64,000 bases of DNA. It comes from an uncultured Collinsella sp. GTDB lineage: Bacteria > Actinomycetota > Coriobacteriia > Coriobacteriales > Coriobacteriaceae. The notes beneath the pieces were generated by a model. The model had not been told where the DNA came from. It was given only the letters and a program-made list of their open reading frames with translations, and searched no databases. A program made the position numbers and the translations under genes. Location of the stretch: assembly GCA_900768435.1 (NCBI GenBank), contig CAAGCW010000019.1, forward strand, positions 1 through 64,000, given 5' to 3'. How positions within the stretch are numbered: the first letter of the stretch is position 1; the number at the start of each line of letters is the position of its first letter. Shown here in pieces: positions 17,325 to 26,494 of the stretch.

Positions 17325-18398
17325 ATGGACCTGACGCTTTGCGGGCAATCCGCCTTTAACTACTACCGTATCCCGCCGCAGGTATTAGGCCTTTATCCCG
17401 CTGTCAGTCTAGACAACATGGATCGCAGATGTTGCAGCCTTGGAAACCATGCACTAGTTGAAGACCTACTTCATATGCCGCTTCATCGATTTGTGTTCAG
17501 TCGCGAGCAAGTCGGATCACGGAGCTCGTTTAAGTCGCACCTGCTAACTCAGGAGCCGCCTCCCGGGTCGTTTAGGCAGACTGAGCATGGGTTTGATGTC
17601 ACGTCCCCGGAGTTCACACTGCTCAACCTTGCTACGCAGGTCTCACGCAACCAGTTACTCATGGCTTGCTACGAGATGTGCGGCTCCTTTGCAGTGTTTA
17701 AGCCCTGCGAGCGAACGCAACAACAACTCGATGAAGCTATTTCGCTTAAGCTCATTCCGCCCGACTGTGGTTGGAAACGCGTTGTCGACACCAAGGGCAA
17801 TGAAACCAATTTGTGGAAGCGCCCGCCGCTCCTCAGCGCGGCGGATATCGCCGCGTTCGCCAAGCAGGCCGCAGGCCTGCGCGGCGTTAAACAACTGCGC
17901 TGGGCGACCGAGCACATGACGGGGCAGACCGCCTCGCCCTTCGAAGTACAGACCTCCATGCTTGTCTCGCTCCCCCGCGACGAAGGCGGCTTGGGCATCA
18001 ACATCGCAAACAACGTGCGCATCCCTCTCAGCGACGCCGCGCGCTCACTGTATGACAAAACCTGCTGCTACGCCGATATCCTCATCGAGAGCAACGCCGA
18101 CAGCATGGGCGTCATCCTTGAATGCCAAGGCCGCTCCGCCCATGACAGCGAAGCCGCAAGCCTCTCCGATGCCGAGCGCACCACCGCGCTCACCAGCATG
18201 GGCTATGACGTTATCCAGATAATCTATGAGCAAATCAAAGACACGAAGAGCTTTAACAACATCGCCGAACTCATCCATAAAAAGGCGGGACTCCCCTACA
18301 TCCCAAAGACCGATCAGGAGCGCACCGCCGAAGATACCCTGCGGCGAGAGCTACTTGTCGATTGGGATGAACTGTTCGCCATCAAGCCGATCAGCTAG
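17325..18398 (+). CDS. Hypothetical protein with nuclease-like C-terminal domain
   Basis: 357 residues, family not recognised with certainty. The N-terminal half has a YRIPP...LGLYPAV segment and TSPEFTLLNLATQ, recalling AbiEi-like proteins. The C-terminal part (about 245-320) reads YADILIES...GVILECQGR...LTSMGYDVIQI, an arrangement like DUF559/Vsr-type PD-(D/E)xK folds with Asp and Glu in place but Gln where Lys is usual. AGGAGGG precedes the ATG. The 3' end overlaps the convergent gene by 4 bp. It may be a DNA-interacting protein of defence or toxin-antitoxin type; this is inferred. Confidence 0.6.
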   Translation: MDLTLCGQSAFNYYRIPPQVLGLYPAVSLDNMDRRCCSLGNHALVEDLLHMPLHRFVFSREQVGSRSSFKSHLLTQEPPPGSFRQTEHGFDVTSPEFTLLNLATQVSRNQLLMACYEMCGSFAVFKPCERTQQQLDEAISLKLIPPDCGWKRVVDTKGNETNLWKRPPLLSAADIAAFAKQAAGLRGVKQLRWATEHMTGQTASPFEVQTSMLVSLPRDEGGLGINIANNVRIPLSDAARSLYDKTCCYADILIESNADSMGVILECQGRSAHDSEAASLSDAERTTALTSMGYDVIQIIYEQIKDTKSFNNIAELIHKKAGLPYIPKTDQERTAEDTLRRELLVDWDELFAIKPIS

Positions 18399-19243
18399 CA
18401 GCTGGCGATCAGGGGCAGTGCAGGCACACCGGGCGAAGCAACGCGAGCCGCAAAGCCCGCCTCGGTCAGCTCGATGACCTCGGTAAACGTTGCGTCGAAG
18501 AACTCCTCGGTCAGCAGGCGATATGGCGGATGATCGGGCTCACCGGGGTTTTCGCGCACGATCTCGTGCATAACGCCGATGGTCTTGAGCACATACTCCT
18601 TATGGATGGGATACTGCCCAAAACGCGTCGCCGCGGTATACAGGCGATCGGTCGCGCGCGGAATCGAAACAATGCCGAGCGTCTTGCCAAACCAGTCAAA
18701 GTCGCCCTGCTTCTTGATACGGAACTCCTCACACGGCTTGCCACCATGTGCCTCGAGGTACTGGTTCACGCGGGTGTTCCACACGGTATCGGCCACCAGA
18801 TGTGACCAGACGCCCAGCGTTAAATCGAGCAGCGACTGCGCCACATCTTCGGACGCAAGCGAGAACTCACAGGCGCCGGGGCCGACAACCGGCTCGGCGT
18901 CCCTGTAACGTTGGGGATAATGCACCCGATTGAGTCGCTCGCGCTCCTCGGCAATCGAGGTCGCGGCAGCCGGCGTACCAACAGGCGCCCCCTTGAGCAG
19001 CGGCGCCACATAGGTGTCCCAAAACTCGTGCTCGCGCGGCTTAGGGATAGGCTCGGGCTTTGCAAAGTGCGTAATGCGATACGGAATGGGATCGGCGATA
19101 CCGGGAACCATATAGCCCACAAAAATGTCCGGAACCACGCAGCCAAACAAAAAGGCATTGCGGTCACGAACGCTATCGGCAAGCACACCAGCACGCGCCA
19201 GCAAGCGCTCCGTCTGAGCGATATGAATGTTCCAACTTGGCAT
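18395..19243 (-). CDS. Zinc-dependent phospholipase C-like protein
   Basis: 282 residues with features of the PF00882 alpha-helical zinc hydrolase group: N-terminal MPSWNIHIAQ, FLFGCVVPDI near residue 35, a conserved THF, HEFWDTY, and LGVWSHLVADTVWN near 150, giving the His/Asp set used for metal binding. No signal peptide is evident, so it may act in the cytoplasm on an unknown substrate. ATG 19243 follows GGGGGTGG; an ATG 12 nt earlier is possible. Confidence 0.7.
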   Translation of the reverse strand: MPSWNIHIAQTERLLARAGVLADSVRDRNAFLFGCVVPDIFVGYMVPGIADPIPYRITHFAKPEPIPKPREHEFWDTYVAPLLKGAPVGTPAAATSIAEERERLNRVHYPQRYRDAEPVVGPGACEFSLASEDVAQSLLDLTLGVWSHLVADTVWNTRVNQYLEAHGGKPCEEFRIKKQGDFDWFGKTLGIVSIPRATDRLYTAATRFGQYPIHKEYVLKTIGVMHEIVRENPGEPDHPPYRLLTEEFFDATFTEVIELTEAGFAARVASPGVPALPLIASC

Positions 19244-19323
19244 AGCCACCCCCATAAAAAACCTGGATAACTATACCATCACGGCAAAGCCGCGCGGGCG
19301 GCTACGCATCCTCTACGCAGCAA

Positions 19324-20118
19324 CTAGTCCGTAGCACCGCTTTCGGTTCCATACGACGGCACGGGCGCCTCGACCACATGGTGATATCGATCGATATAGA
19401 TGGCGCGGGCCCCCAGGCGGCGCACCAAATCTTGATGGTGCGTACTCATCAAAACCGTCTTACCGGCAGCAACGTAGGCCAGCAAAAAGTTGACTACGAT
19501 GTCGCACGAGTCCTCATCGAGCCCGTTGGTGGGCTCGTCGAGCACCAAGATATCGGGGTTCATCGATACGACTGCCGCCAGCGCCACACGCTTCTTTTGC
19601 CCGCCCGAAAGCTGATAGGGCGAGGCATCGACCAGATCGGCAACTTGAAACAGTTCCATGGCATCGCGCACGCGACGGTCGAGCTCGCCCGCCGGCAACC
19701 CCATTTGAGCCGGACCAAAAGCAACTTCCTCGCCCACCGTGGCACAGAACAGCTGAGCATCGGCGTTCTGAAACACAAAGCCCACGCGTTGATGGAACCG
19801 CTGGGCCGTCGCAGAATCCTTGAGATACGCTGCGTCAACCGCGCGTCCATCAAACAGATACGTGCCGGCATCCGCGAGCTCAAGGCCATTGATGAGCCGC
19901 ATGATCGTGGTCTTGCCGCAGCCGTTGGGGCCGAGCAGCGCAACGAGCTCCCCGCGGTCCACCTGTAGCGAAACGCCGTCGACCACCGTATGCCCCGCAT
20001 AGGAGAACACCACGTCGCGCAGCTCGATAAGCGGCGCGACCTTGGCGCCACCGGCGTTGTTCGCGTCCATCACGTCATTCGTATCGCTTGCCAAAACGTC
20101 GCCCTTCCCTATTTGCAT
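19324..20118 (-). CDS. cbiO: ECF transporter ATPase (CbiO-like)
   Basis: 264 residues. ABC ATPase with Walker A GPNGCGKTT near residue 57, Q-loop VFQNADAQLF, signature QLSGGQKKRVALA, Walker B ILVLDEPTNGLD and switch His in STHH. The QNAD motif and the neighbours CbiQ and CbiM identify an energy-coupling factor subunit for cobalt or nickel uptake. A start at ATG 20118 is assumed; TTG 20094 after GGGAAGGG is an alternative. Confidence 0.9.
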   Translation of the reverse strand: MQIGKGDVLASDTNDVMDANNAGGAKVAPLIELRDVVFSYAGHTVVDGVSLQVDRGELVALLGPNGCGKTTIMRLINGLELADAGTYLFDGRAVDAAYLKDSATAQRFHQRVGFVFQNADAQLFCATVGEEVAFGPAQMGLPAGELDRRVRDAMELFQVADLVDASPYQLSGGQKKRVALAAVVSMNPDILVLDEPTNGLDEDSCDIVVNFLLAYVAAGKTVLMSTHHQDLVRRLGARAIYIDRYHHVVEAPVPSYGTESGATD

Positions 20119-20140
20119 CCCCAGCCGGAACCAGCAGCGC

Positions 20141-20983
20141 CTACAGCACAGCGCACAACACTGCCAGCAGCGCCACGCCGGTCGCATAGACCGCATCACG
20201 CCAGCCAAATCCGGCGCGCGCGGGCGCCGGATACACGCCGGCAAAACCGCGGCAGAGCATGGCCTCGTCCATCGCGCGGCTGCACTCCATCGCCTTGATA
20301 AACGTCATGCCCATGATACCCGCCAGCGAGTCGGTGCGCGAAAAACCCGCAGGCGCGGAACCGACGCTGCGCAGCATGACCGATTCGCACAGATCGTGCG
20401 CCGTGCGTCCCAGCACCTCGATATGCTTGAGCGCCATATCGAAAGTAAAGATGACCTCGTCGGGCAGGTGCAGCATTTTGAGCGCCGCCGACATGCGGCT
20501 CCAGGTGAGCGTCCACGAAACGCCCAGCACCAGCGACACGTTAATGAACGTCTTGAGTGCAATCTTGAGCATGGCGCCCGTGGCAGAAGCACCCAGCAGC
20601 AGGGCAGGCAGCGCCAGAACCACGGCAAACCCCGCGGCAGCCAACGCCGGCACAAAGGTAGCGCGCAGCCCGCGTACGGGGCGCACCGCGACCAGCACCA
20701 ACGCGATCGCCGCCATCAACATCAGGTACAGCGGGCTTTGCGTCAGACACACGCACAGGACGCAAACGAACATCCCTAACAGGCGCACCGGAGCCGAAAC
20801 GCAAGAAAGGGCGCGGTCGACCATCGACCCGCCCTCGTGCGCGCCTCCACCCAGGCGAACCCGCTCAAGCAGGCTCGCCAAGTGCAGGACGTTTTGTTGC
20901 ATCACACGATGCCGAGCGCCCGTGGGCTCGTAACGCTGCTCGACCGTAAGCCAGCTAGGCAGCTCGGCTATTGCCATGAGCAC
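20141..20983 (-). CDS. cbiQ: ECF transporter transmembrane subunit (CbiQ-like)
   Basis: 280 residues. A T-component with hydrophobic helices in residues 60-160 and the two coupling motifs of the family near RSVGSAPAGF and AMLCRGFAG, which contact the ATPase. It begins inside the 3' end of cbiM (29-bp overlap); GTG 20983 or ATG 20977 is the start, with AAGGAAAG upstream. Confidence 0.88.
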   Translation of the reverse strand: MLMAIAELPSWLTVEQRYEPTGARHRVMQQNVLHLASLLERVRLGGGAHEGGSMVDRALSCVSAPVRLLGMFVCVLCVCLTQSPLYLMLMAAIALVLVAVRPVRGLRATFVPALAAAGFAVVLALPALLLGASATGAMLKIALKTFINVSLVLGVSWTLTWSRMSAALKMLHLPDEVIFTFDMALKHIEVLGRTAHDLCESVMLRSVGSAPAGFSRTDSLAGIMGMTFIKAMECSRAMDEAMLCRGFAGVYPAPARAGFGWRDAVYATGVALLAVLCAVL

Positions 20984-22040
20984 CGCTTTCCTTGACCGTC
21001 AGCGAGACCAGGCGGAATGCGATGGTGAGCACCGCCACGCCAATCACGCCCGAAAGAATATACATCGCGGCCTGGCCGGCAAAGCCAAGGCCCTGCTCCT
21101 CGGAATAGGCCTGCAGATAATCGCCCGTGGGCAGGGCATCGGCAAAGGTCGGGGTATCGAGACCGACCGAAGCCTGCAGGCTGTCGTCACCAGCCTCCTG
21201 AACGGCGGTCGCGGCGCCCTCAGCGTCCCACTCGCCCCAAGCGTCACCCGTGGCCAGCAGGCCCAGCGGCGTGGCCACGACAAGCACGGCAACCAAGATG
21301 AGCGTGGGGACCAGCGAGGTCTTCTTGGCAGCAGCGTCCTCGGCAGCAAGCTGGCCATCGACAGCCTCGGGCCCGACGATAATGCTCGGCGCCGTCTTCT
21401 TAATGAAACCGTAGATGGCGGCCGTCGCCACGCCCTCGATCACGCCGGCAACCAGCATATGCGGGATCAACATGGCCGGAATAGCCACGGACAGCGGGAA
21501 GGGGCAGTACAGCGGCGCGCCCGAAGCGTTGGTAAAGAGCATCGGCTGAATACCAAACTCGATTGCCGCGCACAGGGCCGCCAGGCACAGGCCGACCCAA
21601 CCGCTCACGATGGCAGAAACCGAGGTGCCCCAGCTCTTGTCGTGCAGACGGCTGTTGAGCGCACGGAACACGATAGCAGCGGCAAACGGCAGCACAAAGG
21701 CCATGTTAAAGCAGTTGGCGCCAAACGACAGAACGCCGCCGTCGCCAAACAGCAGCGCCTGCAGCGCCAGCGCGACCGAGACAGCGATAGCCGCGGCCTC
21801 GGGGCCCAGCAGCAGCGCGATGAGTGCGCCGCCGACAGCGTGACCTGTGGTGCCGCCGGGCAGCGGCACGTTGAACATCATGAGCAAAAAGGAGAACGCA
21901 GCGCAAATACCCAGAAAGGCCATATGCTCGCGATCGAGCGTGGCGCGCACTTTCTTGATGCAGTGAACCCATACGGGCACCATCGCCACCGCCATAACGG
22001 CATCGGTCTGCGGGGACAGGTAGTTGTCTGGAATGTGCAT
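20955..22040 (-). CDS. cbiM: Co/Ni ECF substrate component CbiM with C-terminal CbiN/PDGLE-like part
   Basis: 361 residues. The mature N-terminus MHIPDNYLSPQTDAV matches the metal-binding MHIPDGYLSP motif of CbiM/NikM (Met1 and His2 ligand the metal), which also fixes the start at 22040, preceded by GGGAGG. Several membrane helices follow. After residue 240 an added segment with two further helices resembles the CbiN/PDGLE domain fused in NikMN-type proteins. Cobalt versus nickel cannot be decided from sequence alone. Confidence 0.9.
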   Translation of the reverse strand: MHIPDNYLSPQTDAVMAVAMVPVWVHCIKKVRATLDREHMAFLGICAAFSFLLMMFNVPLPGGTTGHAVGGALIALLLGPEAAAIAVSVALALQALLFGDGGVLSFGANCFNMAFVLPFAAAIVFRALNSRLHDKSWGTSVSAIVSGWVGLCLAALCAAIEFGIQPMLFTNASGAPLYCPFPLSVAIPAMLIPHMLVAGVIEGVATAAIYGFIKKTAPSIIVGPEAVDGQLAAEDAAAKKTSLVPTLILVAVLVVATPLGLLATGDAWGEWDAEGAATAVQEAGDDSLQASVGLDTPTFADALPTGDYLQAYSEEQGLGFAGQAAMYILSGVIGVAVLTIAFRLVSLTVKESGAHGNSRAA

Positions 22041-22096
22041 ATACGCCTCCCGGTATCGGCGCACGGAATTGCAACGCCGCTTGAATCACCTTGCCA

Positions 22097-22124
22097 GTGT
22101 TACGTAATGTCATATTCGTAACAC
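22097..22124. promoter_or_regulatory. Operator-like palindrome upstream of cbiMQO
   Basis: GTGTTACG and its exact complement CGTAACAC flank a 12-bp AT-rich spacer, 57-84 nt before the cbiM start. Such a symmetric site suggests a dimeric metal-responsive repressor. No cobalamin riboswitch consensus was found nearby. Confidence 0.55.
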
Positions 22125-22140
22125 GCCGCAGGCTATGATA

Positions 22141-22177
22141 GCAAAACGGCGCGCCGCCACAAAAGCAGCACGCCGTT
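22141..22177 (-). terminator. Probable terminator after pheT
   Basis: On the minus strand AACGGCG pairs with CGCCGTT and is followed by TTTGC. The loop is long and the T-tract short. Confidence 0.5.
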
Positions 22178-22288
22178 ATGTAATGCGCGTGTCATATATG
22201 CAGGGTCAACGGTGCCTTATTCCGAACACCGCGGTCGCGCAGGGCTCCGCAGCAACCGCCATCAGGCCCTACGCTCCCATCGCAAGCC

Positions 22289-24742
22289 CTAGCCGCGGAC
22301 CTCGCCGTTTACGCCCTTGCACACCTTGGTGACGATCTTCTGGTGCGCCTTCTCGACCTCTTCGCTGGTGAGCGTGTGGTCGTCGGAGCGATACGTAAGC
22401 GCAAAGGCCATGGACTTCTTGCCCGCTCCGATGCGGATGGGATCGCGGTAGACGTCGAACAGACGCACGCCCTCGAGCAGTTTGCCGCCGGCGCTGGTAA
22501 TACGGCGCTCAAGATCATCGCAGGTCACAGCGTTGTCGACCACGATAGCAAGGTCGTGCTCAACAGCCGGGTACTGCGAGAACTCGCGGTAGTTCTCCTG
22601 ATTGCGGGCGCCCTTGATCAGCTTGTCCAGATCGAGCTCAAAGGCAACGACGACCTCATCGATGCCCATCGCCTCGCGCGCCTCGGGGTGAATCTCGCCA
22701 ACCCAGCCCAGCACGGTGCCGCCGGACAGAACCTCGGCCGCACGACCCGGCTGCAAGAAAGCGTAGCCCTCGCCCTCGACGGGACGGAAGCGAACCTTCT
22801 CGATGCGCAGCTGGGCGAGCAGCTCCTCGACAATGCCCTTGCCAAAGAAGAAGCGCAGCTTGCGGTACTTCATGTTCCAGGACTGCTCGCTCCACTGGCC
22901 CGAGAGCACACCCGCCACGGACTTGGTCTCCTTGGGCAGGCTGGCATTCTCGCGGCCGTGGAACAGGCTGCCGACCTCGTACAGGTGCACGTTGGGCGTG
23001 CCGTGGGCCTCGTTGTAGGCCACGGACTGCAGCAGGCCCGGCAGCAGCGAACGACGCATCTCGGTCTGCTCGGCTACCAGCGGGTTCATGAGCACCACGG
23101 GGCAACCTCGGCCCTCGGTGGACATACCGATCTTCTCCAGGTCGCCCGGAGCGGCAAAGCCAAAAGTCGTGGTCTCGTTGAGGCCGCAGGCGCGCAGGAT
23201 CTCGCCGACCTTACGGGTGAGCTTCTGCTCGCGGGTCAGGCCGCCGATGTGGTTCTTGGCAGCCGGGATGGTCGCCGTCACGCGGCCCATGCCCCATAGG
23301 CGCAGGACCTCCTCGATTAGGTCGATCTCGCGCGGCAGGTCGGGACGGAAGCTCGGCGGGGTGACCATAAAGTCCTCGCCGTCGCGCTCGACGGTGCAGC
23401 CCAGACGGGTGAGCGAACGCTCGATAAAGTCGGGCTCGATGTCGGCACCGCAGATGGCATGCACGCGGGCCAGGCGCAGCTTAATGCTGTCGATGGTCTT
23501 GGGCGCGGGGAACACGTCGACATAGCCGGGAGCGACCTCGCCGCCGGCGATCTCCTCGATGAGCGCGCACGTGACGTTGGCGACATCCACGCAGCCGGTC
23601 TCGTCAACCTGGCGCTCAAAGCGAATGGAGGCGTCGGAGATCAGCGACAGGTCGCGGCTGGTGTGCGAGGTGCGACCGGCGTTGAAGCAGGCGCTCTCGA
23701 CCATCACGTCGACGGTGTCGTCCTCGATCTCGGAATCCATGCCGCCCATAACGCCGGCCAACGCCACGGGGCGCTCGCCGTCGGTGATGAGACCCATGCC
23801 GGCGTCGAGCGTGCGTTCCTCGCCGTCGAGCGTCGTGAACTTCTCATCTTGCTGGGCGGCGCGAACCACCACGCGACGCCTGCCCTCGCGCTCGGCAAAG
23901 GTGTCCAGGTCAAAGGCGTGCAGCGGCTGACCGGTGAGCATCATCACGTAGTTGGTGATGTCGACGATGTTGTTGTGCGGGCGCACGCCCAGGGCGTTGA
24001 GGCGCTTGACCATCCAGTCGGGCGACGGACCGACCTTCACGTTACGCACGATGCGGGCGACGTAGCGGTCGCACAGACCCTCGTCGGCGATCTCGACGGA
24101 AAGCTCGTCGTCGGTCGCGCGGCCGGTCTCGGCCTTGATGGCAGGCAGCTCAACGTGGAAATCGCGGTCGAAGATGGCGCCGGTCTCGCGGGCCATGCCG
24201 ATCATGGACAGGCAGTCGGGACGGTTGGGCGTGATCTCGCAGTCGAGCACGGTGTCGCTCGAGCCCACGTACTCGGCAAACGGCATGCCGCAGGGCGTAT
24301 CCTCGGGCAGGATCATGATGCCGGAGTGGTCGCCGCCCAGGCCGAGCTCGCGCGCGGAGCAGTTCATGCCCATGGACACGACGCCGCGAAGCTTGCTCTT
24401 CTTGATCTTGACGTCGCCGGGAAGCACGGCGCCGATCATGGCCGTGACGATATGGTCGCCGGCCTCGAAGTTCTGCGCGCCACAGACGATCTGCAGCGGA
24501 GCGGGGTTGCCGTCGGCGTCGAGGTTCTTGTCGCCCACATCGACCGAGCACACATACATGTGGTCGCTATCGGGGTGCGGGGTCTTGGTGAGCACCTTGG
24601 CGGTCACCACGTGGTCGAAGGACTCGCCCACGGTGTCGATCGCCTCGACCTCGGTACCGGTACGGATATATTCGTCCGAAAGGGTCTTGGGATCCTCCGG
24701 AATATCGATCATGGTCTTGAGCCAGTCGTAAGAAACACGCAT
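22289..24742 (-). CDS. pheT: Phenylalanyl-tRNA synthetase beta subunit
   Basis: 817 residues, normal length for bacterial PheT. Domains in order: an N-terminal EMAP/OB tRNA-binding domain (MRVSYDWLK, residues 40-155), B3/B4 editing domain (IVDITNYVMMLTGQPLHAFDLD), B5 domain, catalytic-like core, and a C-terminal ferredoxin-fold anticodon-binding domain (SQYPAVEHDLAIVV). It forms an alpha2-beta2 enzyme with PheS, which is upstream. AAAGGAG precedes the ATG. Confidence 0.97.
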   Translation of the reverse strand: MRVSYDWLKTMIDIPEDPKTLSDEYIRTGTEVEAIDTVGESFDHVVTAKVLTKTPHPDSDHMYVCSVDVGDKNLDADGNPAPLQIVCGAQNFEAGDHIVTAMIGAVLPGDVKIKKSKLRGVVSMGMNCSARELGLGGDHSGIMILPEDTPCGMPFAEYVGSSDTVLDCEITPNRPDCLSMIGMARETGAIFDRDFHVELPAIKAETGRATDDELSVEIADEGLCDRYVARIVRNVKVGPSPDWMVKRLNALGVRPHNNIVDITNYVMMLTGQPLHAFDLDTFAEREGRRRVVVRAAQQDEKFTTLDGEERTLDAGMGLITDGERPVALAGVMGGMDSEIEDDTVDVMVESACFNAGRTSHTSRDLSLISDASIRFERQVDETGCVDVANVTCALIEEIAGGEVAPGYVDVFPAPKTIDSIKLRLARVHAICGADIEPDFIERSLTRLGCTVERDGEDFMVTPPSFRPDLPREIDLIEEVLRLWGMGRVTATIPAAKNHIGGLTREQKLTRKVGEILRACGLNETTTFGFAAPGDLEKIGMSTEGRGCPVVLMNPLVAEQTEMRRSLLPGLLQSVAYNEAHGTPNVHLYEVGSLFHGRENASLPKETKSVAGVLSGQWSEQSWNMKYRKLRFFFGKGIVEELLAQLRIEKVRFRPVEGEGYAFLQPGRAAEVLSGGTVLGWVGEIHPEAREAMGIDEVVVAFELDLDKLIKGARNQENYREFSQYPAVEHDLAIVVDNAVTCDDLERRITSAGGKLLEGVRLFDVYRDPIRIGAGKKSMAFALTYRSDDHTLTSEEVEKAHQKIVTKVCKGVNGEVRG

Positions 24743-24912
24743 CTAACTGGTCTCCTTTCATAAATGCGGCTTTGAGCCGGAAAACTGCAACGGAGACGGG
24801 TTTTCCAAGTGCCGCAGATTGCCTTGAAAGAGGAGGGCCGCGTACTTAGGTACGCAACCGACGATTGAAAGGCAAGGTGCGGTGGCTCGGGAAGCCGCCG
24901 GGACAGGTCAAC

Positions 24913-25989
24913 TTAAAATTGGTTCAAGAAGCGCATATCGCCAGTCATGAGCGTTCTGAGGTCGGGCAGGTCGTAGCGCAGGGCCGCGACGCGTTCGGCG
25001 CCAATGCCAAAGGCGAAGCCGGTATACTTCTCGGGGTCGATGCCGCAGTTGATAAGAACGTTGGGGTCGACCATGCCGCAGCCCAGGATCTCGATCCAGC
25101 CGCTGTGCTTGCAGAAGTTGCAACCCTTGCCGCCGCAGACGTGGCAGCTCACGTCCACCTCGCAGCTGGGCTCGGTGAAGGGGAAGAAGTGCGGGCGGTA
25201 GCGCGTCTTACGGTCCTCGCCAAACATGCACTTAACAAAGTAGTCGAGCGTGCCCTTCAGGTCGCCAAAGGTGATACCCTCGTCGACGACCAGACCCTCG
25301 ATCTGGTTGAACTGCGGCAGGTGGCAGGCGTCGGCCGTGTCGGGACGGTAGACGGTGCCCGGGCAGATCATGTAGATGGGCGGCTTCTGCGACTCCATAG
25401 TGTGGATCTGCACGCCCGAAGTCTGGGTGCGCAGCAGCACGTCGGACTCGCCGTGGGCGTGAGCCTCGGGGTGCGCGACGCTGCCGGGGTTGTTGTCGAC
25501 CACGTAGAAGGTATCGCGGGCCGAGCGGCTCGGGTGATCCATGGGAGCGTTGAGCGCGGTGAAGTTGTAGTAGGAGGTGTCGACCATGGGGCCGGACTCG
25601 ACGGTGTAGCCGATGCCGCAGAAGATGTCCTCGGCCTCCTCGATGATTTGCTTGATCAGGTGCTGGTGGCCGATCTGCGGACGGATGCCCGGCAGCGTGA
25701 TGTCGACGGCGTCGTGCTCCAGTGCGCGCTTGAGGGCGGCGGCCTTCATCTCGGTGTTGCGCTCGTCGAGCATGCCCTCAATCAGCTGGCGCATCTCGTT
25801 GGCTCGCTTGCCCATCACGGGACGATCCTCGGGGGCGAGCTTGCCCATCATGCGCATCAGGCCGGTGATGCGGCCCTTGCGGCCGAGCAGCTCAACGCGC
25901 GCAGCCTCGAGCTTGGCTGCGTCGTCGGCGCCTGCGACGAGCTCCTTGGCCTCTTCCTCGAGTTTGACCAGATCATCAATCAGACTCAT
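24913..25989 (-). CDS. pheS: Phenylalanyl-tRNA synthetase alpha subunit
   Basis: 358 residues: an N-terminal coiled coil (MSLIDDLVKLEEEAKELV), then the class II core with motif 2 region RPHFFPFTEPSCEVDV and motif 3 GIGAERVAALRYDLPDLR. It activates phenylalanine and charges tRNA-Phe with PheT. The ATG at 25989 follows AAAGGGAAG. The gene lies behind a T-box leader, and a 170-bp spacer with hairpin potential separates it from pheT. Confidence 0.97.
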   Translation of the reverse strand: MSLIDDLVKLEEEAKELVAGADDAAKLEAARVELLGRKGRITGLMRMMGKLAPEDRPVMGKRANEMRQLIEGMLDERNTEMKAAALKRALEHDAVDITLPGIRPQIGHQHLIKQIIEEAEDIFCGIGYTVESGPMVDTSYYNFTALNAPMDHPSRSARDTFYVVDNNPGSVAHPEAHAHGESDVLLRTQTSGVQIHTMESQKPPIYMICPGTVYRPDTADACHLPQFNQIEGLVVDEGITFGDLKGTLDYFVKCMFGEDRKTRYRPHFFPFTEPSCEVDVSCHVCGGKGCNFCKHSGWIEILGCGMVDPNVLINCGIDPEKYTGFAFGIGAERVAALRYDLPDLRTLMTGDMRFLNQF

Positions 25990-26075
25990 GTCTTCCCTTT
26001 CGTCTCTCGCGCTCTCCGTTTGCCGAGGCGGCTGCCGCCGTCTGGCGTTGTGAAAACGCGGCCCGGTTCGGTAAT

Positions 26076-26367
26076 AAAAAACCGTCCTCGGGCGTGTGCA
26101 TTGCCCAAGGACGGTTGAATTCCGCGGTACCACCTTGTTTGACCCGGCGGATGTCTGGCCCGCCGTGCCCACTCTGCGCCCCTTATCGCGAGGCTCACGG
26201 CTTCCCTACTGGGGCTTCGCCGCCGCTAGCCGCGCGCCCGTTGAGGTCGCTGCTCGGGAGTGAACGCTTGGCCCTTGTCACCGCAAGAAGGCTCGCAGCC
26301 CATGACCTTCCCTCTCTTGCCGGCGACGCGGCGGGCAAAACCCTCTCCGTCAACGCATTGGGCTATA
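26076..26367 (-). promoter_or_regulatory. T-box leader controlling pheST (Phe-responsive)
   Basis: The minus strand carries the T-box sequence GGTGGTACCGCGG (26122-26134), followed by a terminator stem (ACCGTCC...GGACGGT, with TTTTTT at 26076-26081). A TTC codon at 26262-26264 in the upstream stem I region is the likely specifier for phenylalanine. Uncharged tRNA-Phe would stabilise the antiterminator and raise pheST transcription. A -10-like TATCCT lies at 26368-26373. Confidence 0.9.
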
Positions 26368-26494
26368 GGATAACACATTCTACGTGTGCATCGCCGCGTT
26401 CCGTTTTGTTCGCACTGGGTACAAGGCAGGTAGCTGTGCAAACTGGCCGCACGCCCACCCGTGGCGCTCGACCTGCGAGATCAAGGATATAGGT

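Noticed and set aside
22040..22290. Cobalamin riboswitch upstream of cbiM
   Set aside because: No B12-box-like consensus was found by eye; only a protein-type palindrome is visible.
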